A DNA stretch of 13,408 nt from Chlorobiota bacterium (GTDB lineage: Bacteria > Bacteroidota > Bacteroidia > Bacteroidales > F082). The notes beneath the pieces are model-generated. The model searched no databases. It had not been told where the DNA came from and saw nothing but the letters and a program-made list of their open reading frames with translations. The stretch lies in the NCBI GenBank assembly GCA_030619415.1, contig JAUXBM010000014.1, forward strand, positions 1 to 13,408. Reading direction: 5' to 3'. The position numbers and the translations under genes were made by a program. Shown one piece after another: positions 6,787-13,408 of the stretch (its first letter is position 1; each line of letters starts with the position of its first letter).

Positions 6787-7599
6787 TTATACAATTTCGG
6801 TGACAAGGTCCCTGATGATTATATTTAGTTTTGGTGCAACCAGGGCAGCAGCATCCACAACCTCATCGTGCGATATTTCAACGATTTTTCCTTCAACACC
6901 TAAATCGGAAATGACGGATACCGCAAAAACAGGCAAACGCATATGACGGGCTACAATTACTTCAGGTACGGTTGACATTCCAACAGCATCAGCACCAAGA
7001 AATTTAATGTATTTATATTCAGCAGGTGTTTCGTAAGTGGGGCCAGTTACAGCTGCATAAACTCCCGTTTGAAAACGGATGTTGTGATGCCGGGCTACTT
7101 TTTTCGCCTTACTCAACAATTGCTTATTGTATGCCTCGCTCATATCGACGAACCGGGGTCCAAAAGCTGAATTATTGGGTCCGAGAAGCGGGTTAGGCAG
7201 CAAGGAAATGTGATCGGTAATCAGCATGATATCCCCTACTTCAAAATCAGAATTTACCCCACCGGCAGCATTGGAAATAAAAAGGGCCTTAATACCAAGT
7301 TGGTTCAGCACCCTCACAGGAAATGTGATTTCCTCCATGCTGTATCCTTCATAAAAATGAAACCTCCCCTGCATGGCAACTACACGAACGCCGTTCAGGG
7401 TGCCAAATATTAACCGGCCTTGATGTCCTTTAACGGTTGAAACCGGAAAGTTTGGAATATCTTTATAAGGTATATTCGCATCGATATCTATCTCATCTGC
7501 CAACTGGCCTAAACCGGTACCCAATATAATCCCCACATGTGGAGCCTCTTTTGTTCTGCTTTGTATAAATTTAACGGTTTCTTCTATTTTTTTCGACAT
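6787..7599 (-). CDS. Purine nucleoside phosphorylase, trimeric PNP/MTAP family
   Basis: 270-residue cytosolic enzyme that cleaves purine nucleosides with phosphate to free base and ribose 1-phosphate. Phosphate-site motifs are ILGTGLG (25-31), GHQGR (58-62) and MQGRFHFYEGY (76-86). The base and ribose site shows GPTYETPAE (Glu190), GMSTVPE (Met208) and His244 in SHDEV. His244 aligns with the human PNP residue (His257) that contacts the 5'-hydroxyl, which argues against a methylthioadenosine phosphorylase. The residue aligning with human Asn243 is Asp232 (in VISDLG), which could widen base choice to 6-aminopurines. The ATG lies 29 bases inside the end of lpxK, so the two genes are translated from one transcript. 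The combination with lpxK and lpxH is one of gene order; no biochemical link is evident. Confidence 0.92.
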   Translation of the reverse strand: MSKKIEETVKFIQSRTKEAPHVGIILGTGLGQLADEIDIDANIPYKDIPNFPVSTVKGHQGRLIFGTLNGVRVVAMQGRFHFYEGYSMEEITFPVRVLNQLGIKALFISNAAGGVNSDFEVGDIMLITDHISLLPNPLLGPNNSAFGPRFVDMSEAYNKQLLSKAKKVARHHNIRFQTGVYAAVTGPTYETPAEYKYIKFLGADAVGMSTVPEVIVARHMRLPVFAVSVISDLGVEGKIVEISHDEVVDAAALVAPKLNIIIRDLVTEIV

Positions 7600-8638
7600 A
7601 GTTTAAAATTTGCTCATTAAAAATTTCCTCGTCTCCATTGTGGAGTTTAACTTCAACCGGCAGGTAAAAAACGGGAACGCTTGTTAGTTCGCTAAGGTAA
7701 GGCGAATTTATCAGCCGCATGGCATCTTTCTCAGTAGTAACAACAATCTTTTTTTGTGTGAAAGAATCATCATAAAGTTTCCTGATGCGTTGAAAATCTT
7801 TTCTGCTGTAAACATGATGATCAGGGAAATCAATAATCTGTAAATCGCTACATTGTTTATAAAGATGGTCTTTGAGTGGATAAGCATACGCTATCCCGGT
7901 AAACAGAATAACGGTACCGAGTGTGGAGGGAATTTCGTATTTATCCCAACCGGGAAGCACCATTAATTTTCCATAACACAGGTACGAGAAGAGCAACTTC
8001 TGATACTTCTCAGGCTTTAATTTTGCTTCAATATCTGCTCTGACAATGGGCGACAAAACCCTGTCTGTTTTTGTGACGACAATAATATCAGCTCGTTTTG
8101 CTGCCTTTTTAATGTCTCGCAACCTGCCGACAGGCAGTAAATAATCGCCACTATAAATATTGTGATATTCAGTCAAAAGGATAGACAAACCCGGTTTAAC
8201 ATACCTGTGTTGAAAGGCATCATCCAGCAAAATAACGTTAAGCTCACCGTCATTTTCAATTAAGGTCCTGATTCCTGCCCTTCGTTTCTCATTAACCGAC
8301 ACTGTAATTTTGTTACCAAACTTCTTGATATACTGCATCGGCTCATCGCCCACATCCTGGTATTTTGAAAACTGATCTCCAATTAAAAAATTCTTTGTTT
8401 TGCGGCCATATCCCCTGCTAAGGGTGGCAATTTTATAATCATTAATCAATAAGCGTATGATATATTCAACGAAAGGGGTCTTTCCGGTACCACCGAGACT
8501 GATATTACCCACTCCGATCACAGGTATAGGAAACGATTCGGATTTAAGAATTTTTAAATCGAATAATCGATGCCTGATATGGATTATCAATCCATAAATC
8601 CATGCGAAGGGAAACAATATGATTTTCCAGGAATTCAT
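7571..8638 (-). CDS. lpxK: Tetraacyldisaccharide 4'-kinase
   Basis: Inner-membrane-associated kinase that phosphorylates the 4' position of the lipid A disaccharide precursor using ATP. The 355-residue protein has an N-terminal amphipathic to hydrophobic segment (about 5-20), followed by a Walker A in GNISLGGTGKTP (44-55), TLSRGYGRK (72-80), GDEP (97-100) with the conserved Asp98, and LLDDAFQHR (137-145), all diagnostic for LpxK. Length is normal. It is the first gene of the minus-strand operon lpxK - purine nucleoside phosphorylase - lpxH; its last 29 bases overlap the next gene. A TAGTTTTG element lies 19 bases before its ATG and is a candidate promoter. It diverges from the nif3-like gene. 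Confidence 0.95.
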   Translation of the reverse strand: MNSWKIILFPFAWIYGLIIHIRHRLFDLKILKSESFPIPVIGVGNISLGGTGKTPFVEYIIRLLINDYKIATLSRGYGRKTKNFLIGDQFSKYQDVGDEPMQYIKKFGNKITVSVNEKRRAGIRTLIENDGELNVILLDDAFQHRYVKPGLSILLTEYHNIYSGDYLLPVGRLRDIKKAAKRADIIVVTKTDRVLSPIVRADIEAKLKPEKYQKLLFSYLCYGKLMVLPGWDKYEIPSTLGTVILFTGIAYAYPLKDHLYKQCSDLQIIDFPDHHVYSRKDFQRIRKLYDDSFTQKKIVVTTEKDAMRLINSPYLSELTSVPVFYLPVEVKLHNGDEEIFNEQILNYVEKNRRNR

Positions 8639-8657
8639 TTAATATCTCTAAATTATA

Positions 8658-8665
8658 CAAAACTA
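8658..8665 (-). promoter_or_regulatory. Candidate Bacteroidota -7 promoter element for the lpxK operon
   Basis: On the minus strand this reads TAGTTTTG, an exact TAnnTTTG match, ending 19 bases before the lpxK ATG. The 149-base gap between the divergent lpxK and nif3-like genes must hold promoters for both. I see no comparable box for the nif3-like gene and no -33 TTTG at the usual distance for this one. Confidence 0.4.
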
Positions 8666-8787
8666 TTCATTCGCAAAATCAATTTCGAGTAATTTAGTGT
8701 TTTTAAGAGGAAGAGAAGTTTATTAAGATCGATGAAATTAAGAAAAAGTCCATTGTAATTAAATTGAAACAGTCTAAATAATTACCC

Positions 8788-9882
8788 ATGATAATAAACG
8801 AGATATGTTCGTGTATTGAGCAATACGCACCGCCCGTTTTACAGGAATCGTACGATAATTCAGGCCTTCTTATTGGCTCTCCCGATGCGGAAATTGAAAA
8901 GGCATTAATTACGCTTGATGTCACTGAAGCCGTTATTGACGAAGCAATTAATAATAAATGCGGGCTGATAATTGCTCATCATCCACTCATATTTAAAGGG
9001 CTTAAACGGCTTACCGGCAGTAACCTGATTGAACAGCTTGTTGTGAAGGCGATAAAAGCAGATATCGCTATTTATGCTGTTCACACCAATCTCGACAATG
9101 TGATAAATGGTGTAAATGGCAAACTGGCCGAAAAACTGGGATTGATAAACTCAAAAGTTTTATCAGTCAGGGAAGGCGGCCTGAAAAAGCTTGTAGTATT
9201 CTGCCCACCTGAATTTGCAGAAAAAGTAAGAGACGCACTGTTCATGGCGGGTGCAGGACATATCGGGAATTATGACAGTTGCAGTTATAACGTGAGTGGT
9301 AAGGGGAGTTTCAGGGGATTGGAAGGGGCTGATCCGTTTGTTGGAGCAAAAGGAAAACTACATTTTGAGGAAGAGATTCGTATCGAAACCATCGTACCCG
9401 ATTTTAAACTAGGAGAAGTGTTAAAGGCAATGACCAATGCTCATCCTTACGAAGAAGTTGCCTACGACATTTATCCGCTTGATAATTCCAACAGAAATAT
9501 AGGTGCCGGAATGATCGGTGAGCTGGAAAATGAACAAGATCCGGCATCCTTTCTTGCTTACGTTAAAAAAACTTTACAATCAAAAGTGATTAAACACAGT
9601 CCGCTGATCGGTAAAAAAATAAAAAAAGTGGCTATTTGTGGAGGAAGCGGAAGTTTTCTCATTAATGATGCTTACCGGGCAGGAGCTGATATTTTTATTA
9701 CCGGAGATATCAAATACCATGATTTTTTTGAGTACAACGGCCAAATGACAATCGCCGATGCTGGACATTATGAAACAGAACAGTTTACGAAAGATTTGCT
9801 TCATTCGATATTAAAGGAAAAATTTCCTAATTTTGCGCTCCTGAATTCGGGTACGCATACAGATCCCGTTAGTGTATTGTAA
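8788..9882 (+). CDS. Nif3-like dinuclear metal centre hexameric protein
   Basis: 364-residue member of the Nif3/YbgI/YqfO (GTP cyclohydrolase 1 type 2/NIF3) family, whose cellular function is not settled. Metal-ligand motifs are present at both ends: IIAHHPLIFKG (His64, His65) and AVHTNLDNV (His99, Asp103) in the N-terminal half, ADAGHYETE (His327, Glu331) near the C-terminus. The middle, about residues 130-235, is the PII/CutA-like insert found in long members such as YqfO and contains AHPYEEVAYDIY. GGSGSFL (285-291) and GADIFITGDIKYHDF (299-313) are further family signatures. The start is fixed by an in-frame TAA at 8779-8781. A zinc-ribbon coiled-coil gene follows after 21 bases, an arrangement common in bacteria, suggesting a shared process. 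No enzymatic reaction can be assigned from sequence. Confidence 0.93.
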   Translation: MIINEICSCIEQYAPPVLQESYDNSGLLIGSPDAEIEKALITLDVTEAVIDEAINNKCGLIIAHHPLIFKGLKRLTGSNLIEQLVVKAIKADIAIYAVHTNLDNVINGVNGKLAEKLGLINSKVLSVREGGLKKLVVFCPPEFAEKVRDALFMAGAGHIGNYDSCSYNVSGKGSFRGLEGADPFVGAKGKLHFEEEIRIETIVPDFKLGEVLKAMTNAHPYEEVAYDIYPLDNSNRNIGAGMIGELENEQDPASFLAYVKKTLQSKVIKHSPLIGKKIKKVAICGGSGSFLINDAYRAGADIFITGDIKYHDFFEYNGQMTIADAGHYETEQFTKDLLHSILKEKFPNFALLNSGTHTDPVSVL

Positions 9883-9903
9883 TAAACAGTAAATTAAGTA
9901 AAT

Positions 9904-10674
9904 ATGACAAAACATACAGATACTGAAGACGTCAGTGTTGAGCAAAGATTGAATGCCTTATACAGTTTGCAACAAATCGATTCGCAGATTGATAAAATTA
10001 AGATCATCAGGGGAGAACTTCCACTGGAAGTACAAGATCTGGAAGATGAAATTGCAGGACTGGAAACCAGGGTAGCAAACTTTGACCAGGAAGTTGAACA
10101 TGCCAATGGCGAGATCGCTGAAAGATTGAATGCTAAGAAATCGAGTGAAGCATTAATTTCGAAATACCAGGAACAACAAATGAATGTGAGAAACAATCGC
10201 GAATATGACTCACTTTCAAAAGAAATTGAATTCCAGAACCTGGAAATCCAGCTTTATGAAAAAAAGATAAAAGAATTCAATTTCAAAATTGAAAACCTGA
10301 ATACAGATATCGAAGAGGCGAAAAATAAACTGACCGAAAGAACGGCAGATCTTGAAGCCAAGAAAGGTGAGTTAGCCGATATCGTTACAGAGACTGAAAA
10401 AGAAGAGGAAGACTTGAAAAATAAGTCAATCGAGAATGAAAAGTTCATCGAAGACAGATTGTTAACGGCTTACAAAAGAATCAGGAAAAATGCGCGGAAT
10501 GGTTTGGCTGTTGTTCAGGTTGAACGTAACGCTTGTGGCGGATGCTTTAACAAGATACCACCTCAGCACCAGCTTGATATTACAATGCATAAAAAAATTA
10601 TTGTTTGCGAATATTGTGGCCGCATCCTTGTCGATAAAAACGTAGCCGAGGAGGTTAAAGCGAGCCTTAAATAA
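9904..10674 (+). CDS. Coiled-coil protein with C-terminal C4 zinc ribbon (DUF164/CdsZ type)
   Basis: 256-residue cytosolic protein. Residues about 12-190 are long, charged helices with heptad-like spacing and no Pro-rich breaks after position 40, predicting an extended coiled-coil hairpin. NVRNNREYDSLSKEIE (94-109) is the conserved turn motif of the family. The C-terminus carries a zinc ribbon with Cys211-x2-Cys214 and Cys235-x2-Cys238. Homologues are annotated as C4-type zinc ribbon proteins or CdsZ; the chlamydial CT398 protein belongs here and has been linked to sigma-54 and type III secretion components, but neither system is seen in this window, so that role should not be transferred. 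It lies 21 bases after the nif3-like gene, is clearly co-transcribed with it, and is followed by a strong terminator. Confidence 0.9.
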   Translation: MTKHTDTEDVSVEQRLNALYSLQQIDSQIDKIKIIRGELPLEVQDLEDEIAGLETRVANFDQEVEHANGEIAERLNAKKSSEALISKYQEQQMNVRNNREYDSLSKEIEFQNLEIQLYEKKIKEFNFKIENLNTDIEEAKNKLTERTADLEAKKGELADIVTETEKEEEDLKNKSIENEKFIEDRLLTAYKRIRKNARNGLAVVQVERNACGGCFNKIPPQHQLDITMHKKIIVCEYCGRILVDKNVAEEVKASLK

Positions 10675-10696
10675 TTCGGTTTATAAATTCATATTG

Positions 10697-10729
10697 AGGA
10701 GGTCAAATATCGTTTGGCCTCCTTTTTTT
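10697..10729 (+). terminator. Intrinsic terminator of the nif3-like/zinc-ribbon operon
   Basis: An 11-base-pair stem (10697-10707 with 10713-10723) contains one U-G wobble and has a five-base loop. Seven Ts run from 10723 to 10729. It begins 22 bases after the stop codon of the zinc-ribbon gene. There is no A-run on the other flank, so it acts mainly on the plus strand. Confidence 0.9.
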
Positions 10730-10879
10730 GGTGCTACCTCAAATTTCAGAACTCCAGACTTAACGCAATGTCGATGTCGCAATTAAATCCAATTTTATTG
10801 CCAAACATGAATGTAAGGGCTGAAAATCATTCTATCCTTGCAGGATGTGTCCGTGAGAATCAAGTAAGGACAACAGACC
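10730..10879. other. Gene-free spacer between two convergent terminators
   Basis: About 150 bases with no credible gene, RNA or recognisable regulatory site. An open frame on the plus strand crosses it, but it begins with a TTG inside the terminator stem and ends inside priA, with no recognisable protein. A small hairpin (ATCCT/AGGAT, 10834-10846) is the only structure seen. Confidence 0.5.
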
Positions 10880-10918
10880 AAAAAGACCATCCTCCCAAAA
10901 GCTTTCGGGATGATTGGT
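10880..10918 (-). terminator. Probable intrinsic terminator of priA
   Basis: On the minus strand, 18 bases after the priA stop codon, an imperfect palindrome (10886-10918) pairs ACC, ATC and TCCC with GGT, GAT and GGGA around the self-complementary AAAGCTTT at 10898-10905. It is followed by a five-T run (plus-strand As at 10880-10884). Pairing is interrupted by single mismatches and one bulge, so it is weaker than the convergent terminator at 10697-10729. It could also be a dispersed intergenic palindrome. Confidence 0.55.
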
Positions 10919-10936
10919 GGGCAACATCTTTTCTGT

Positions 10937-13408
10937 TTATTGCGGATCAACATCAAACTGGACGATTACGGAACGGTATTTTCCCAATTTTCTAAAATTT
11001 TCCAAAACGCCATTAATCAGTGTTTTCACAGATGCATGGTTGGTGAGTCTCGGGTTTTTAATCATGATTTGCTTGATGTAATAATTCCTGATACGCGCAA
11101 CGAGTGGGTATTCCGGCCCAATCATTCTGTTTCCGAATACCGCCTTTAAATCTGCACCCAATGCAGCCGCCCCTCTATGCAAAACTTCTGCCTTCCGGTG
11201 TTTCATCCTGATCACAATTAACCGGTGAAACGGTGGATATTTAAATTTCTCTCTTTCAATTAACTGTTGTTTGTACATGTTCAAATAATCATGTGCCACC
11301 ACATTTTCAATAATCGGATGCTCAGGTTGCCATGTTTGAATGATCACTTTTCCCTGTTTAAATTTTCTTCCTGCCCTCCCACTCACCTGGGCCATTAATT
11401 GAAAGCTTCTTTCGTGTGCACGAAAATCAGGGAAACTTAACATATTATCCGCGCTTAAAATGCCGACAACATGCACATTGTCAAAATCCAACCCTTTGGT
11501 TACCATTTGTGTACCTGTAAGAATATCGGTTTTCCGGTTTTCAAAGTCACTGATAATGCGATGATAAGCATTTTTTGACCGGGTTGAATCAAGGTCCATT
11601 CTGTCGATGCGCGCATCCGGCATATAAAAAGAGAGTTCTTCTTCCACCTTTTCAGTTCCGAAACCCTGCATTTTCAAATTCGCACTTCCGCAGTCGTGGC
11701 AAGTTGGCGGAATGGTCGTTGAATGACCACAATAGTGGCATTTAAGCAGCTCACTGTTTTTATGATAAGTGAGCGTTACATCGCAATTTTTGCACATCGG
11801 CACCCAATTGCACTCCTTACATTCAAGGCGTAATGAAAAGCCACGCCTGTTTTGGAAAAGTATGACCTGCTGCTGATCTGCAATGGATTGCTTCATCTGC
11901 TGTAAAAGCACCGATGAAAAATGCGATTTTATCAGGCGTCGCCTGTGCTGATCACGCATATCAACTACGGCTATTTCCGGCAACTTCATCCCACCGTATC
12001 TTTCGGTTAGTTTCACCAATCCGTACTTTCCATTTTTGGCATTGTAATAGCTCTCAATAGCCGGTGTAGCCGACCCGAGGATGACCTTTGCTGCATGAAG
12101 TGTAGATAAATAAATTGCAGCATCACGCGCGTTATAGCGTGGAGCCGGATCAAATTGTTTATACGAATTATCGTGTTCTTCGTCAACAATAATAAGCCCG
12201 AGGTTCTCGAAAGGAAGAAACACTGCCGAGCGGGGTCCGAGTATGATTTTATATTTCGCTGACAAGCCATCTTCTTCCCTTCCGGCGATGTTGTTCCATA
12301 CCTCTGCCCTTTCATCACGGCTGTAACGTGAATGATAAATTCCTACTTCGTTACCAAAATATTTTCTAAGCCTGGTAATAATTTGGGTAGTCAATGCAAT
12401 TTCCGGAAGCAAATACAAAACCTGTCTGCCCTGCTCGATGGTTTCCTGGATGAGTTTAATATACAATTCCGTTTTCCCGCCGGAAGTAACTCCGTGAAGA
12501 AGCACTACCTGGTGGCTTTCCATGTTTAATTTAATATCTGCAAAAGCCTGTTCCTGGTGCTTTGTCAACTTAATATTACCAACATCTTCACTGTCATGCA
12601 TTTCTGCTATCCTGCTCACTACTTTGTCATAAACTTCAAATATGCCTTTCGCAATCAATGCCTGTAAAGCCGCGGTTCCGGCGTTGGCCTTTTTAAGCAG
12701 GTCGTTCTTTTTTACATCAGTTATATTTCCGCTAAAAAAATCGGCCAAAGAAATATAGGTCATGACCAATTCCAGCTGTTTATGAGCCCGTTTGCCCAAT
12801 TCATCCATCAATTCTTTTAAAGTCTCTTCTTCCTGGTAAGTTGAGGATAGCTGAATGAATTTTATTTTTTTCGGTTTAAAGCCATCTTTCAGTTCCTCCT
12901 CTACCACGATCATTTTTTTATCGATCATTTTCTTTAGGAATGGCAGCACATTCTGGAATCCTATACTTTTCCCTATTTCGTCGATGGTCAATCTCTTCTT
13001 TTCCAGAAGGGCTTCGGTGATCCTAAATTCATACTCATCAAGGATGTCTTTGTCAGGAGCAAATGTTGTGGAGAGCAACACCCTGGATTCACTGGCCAGT
13101 TTAAAGGCAGATGGCAAAGCCGCATTCATTACCTCACCTTCTGTACTCATGTAATACGATGAAATCCATTCCCAAAACCGGTATTGGATCTCGTTGACCA
13201 ATGGTTTTTCGTCAAGCAGGTGCAGAATATATTTTGGTGTGTATTCAGGAACCTCCCGGTGCAATTTTTTAATCAGGCCTGCATAGATTCTCTTTTTTCC
13301 GAATTGCACGGCCACCCGCTGACCAACCCGAACAAATTCGTTAAGATCGAAAGGTATCCGATAGGTAAAAGTACCTTTCACCGGAAGAGGCAATAAAATA
13401 TCAGCAAA
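10937..13408 (-). CDS. priA: Primosomal protein N', replication restart helicase PriA (5' truncated by window edge)
   Basis: Superfamily 2 DNA helicase that binds stalled forks and reloads the replisome. 823 residues are visible; the frame is open to the window edge and begins FADILLPLPVKGTFTYR, which matches the usual PriA N-terminus, so only a few residues and the start are missing. A TTG at 13391-13393 is internal and not the start. The N-terminal DNA-binding domain is followed by a winged-helix-like part, Walker A GVTSGGKT (12470-12493), the DEEH box (12173-12184), GSATPAIES, then eight zinc-binding cysteines in four C-x2-C pairs (11690-11821) and the helicase motif QVSGRAGR. The Walker A has Ser-Gly where E. 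coli has Gly-Ser but still fits GxxxxGKT. The gene converges on the zinc-ribbon gene; its neighbours upstream are outside the window. Confidence 0.97.
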   Translation of the reverse strand, partial: FADILLPLPVKGTFTYRIPFDLNEFVRVGQRVAVQFGKKRIYAGLIKKLHREVPEYTPKYILHLLDEKPLVNEIQYRFWEWISSYYMSTEGEVMNAALPSAFKLASESRVLLSTTFAPDKDILDEYEFRITEALLEKKRLTIDEIGKSIGFQNVLPFLKKMIDKKMIVVEEELKDGFKPKKIKFIQLSSTYQEEETLKELMDELGKRAHKQLELVMTYISLADFFSGNITDVKKNDLLKKANAGTAALQALIAKGIFEVYDKVVSRIAEMHDSEDVGNIKLTKHQEQAFADIKLNMESHQVVLLHGVTSGGKTELYIKLIQETIEQGRQVLYLLPEIALTTQIITRLRKYFGNEVGIYHSRYSRDERAEVWNNIAGREEDGLSAKYKIILGPRSAVFLPFENLGLIIVDEEHDNSYKQFDPAPRYNARDAAIYLSTLHAAKVILGSATPAIESYYNAKNGKYGLVKLTERYGGMKLPEIAVVDMRDQHRRRLIKSHFSSVLLQQMKQSIADQQQVILFQNRRGFSLRLECKECNWVPMCKNCDVTLTYHKNSELLKCHYCGHSTTIPPTCHDCGSANLKMQGFGTEKVEEELSFYMPDARIDRMDLDSTRSKNAYHRIISDFENRKTDILTGTQMVTKGLDFDNVHVVGILSADNMLSFPDFRAHERSFQLMAQVSGRAGRKFKQGKVIIQTWQPEHPIIENVVAHDYLNMYKQQLIEREKFKYPPFHRLIVIRMKHRKAEVLHRGAAALGADLKAVFGNRMIGPEYPLVARIRNYYIKQIMIKNPRLTNHASVKTLINGVLENFRKLGKYRSVIVQFDVDPQ

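Noticed and set aside
10834..10846. Small hairpin ATCCT-TGC-AGGAT
   Set aside because: Five base pairs with a three-base loop are expected often by chance, and nothing follows it.
10714..10995. 93-codon plus-strand open frame after the zinc-ribbon gene
   Set aside because: It starts with a TTG in the terminator stem, runs antisense into priA, and shows no recognisable protein features.
13391..13393. TTG as start of priA
   Set aside because: The upstream in-frame residues FADIL match the usual PriA N-terminus, so the gene continues past the window edge.
1..13408. Search for an undescribed defence, mobile or biosynthetic system
   Set aside because: All twelve genes belong to recognised housekeeping or conserved families with intact motifs; no transposase, integrase, phage gene, CRISPR array or toxin-antitoxin pair is visible.

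Overview
The window is an ordinary chromosomal core-gene region of a Gram-negative member of the Bacteroidota, probably Bacteroidales or Marinilabiliales. The signs are Bacteroidota-type proteins in a familiar order (ftsH-LUD-cdsA, lpxK next to a purine nucleoside phosphorylase, nif3 followed by a zinc-ribbon coiled-coil gene), moderately AT-rich DNA, no clear Shine-Dalgarno sequences, and TAnnTTTG-type -7 promoter elements close to start codons. The taxonomic call is inferred from sequence character; no database was searched. There are twelve protein genes, two of them cut by the window edges. I see no tRNA, rRNA, CRISPR array, insertion sequence, prophage or defence gene.

Left part (about 1-4023, plus strand): the 3' part of ftsH (AAA+ zinc protease), a LutC/YkgG-type LUD gene one base later, a 155-base gap, then cdsA (CDP-diacylglycerol synthase) and psd (phosphatidylserine decarboxylase) separated by two bases. 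This cluster handles membrane protein quality control and phospholipid synthesis. The intervening enzyme, PssA, is not in the window.

Middle part (4020-8638): a YjjG-type HAD nucleotidase on the minus strand, convergent with psd and sharing a CTAG that supplies both stop codons; gap (glyceraldehyde-3-phosphate dehydrogenase) on the plus strand; then a minus-strand operon read lpxK, purine nucleoside phosphorylase, lpxH. LpxH and LpxK are both lipid A enzymes, so the window holds genes for both phospholipid and lipid A synthesis. Between the convergent gap and lpxH genes lie two near-identical palindromes in inverted orientation, resembling a REP/REPIN element.

Right part (8788-13408): nif3-like and a CdsZ-type zinc-ribbon gene on the plus strand, ended by a strong intrinsic terminator, convergent with priA (primosomal helicase) on the minus strand, whose 5' end runs off the window. 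A second likely terminator, for priA, lies in the same gap.

I did not find a new biological system. The most useful leads are the palindrome pair at 5880-5958, an Asp at the purine-base recognition position of the nucleoside phosphorylase, the stand-alone LUD gene, and a consistent 18-21 base spacing between -7-like promoter elements and start codons.
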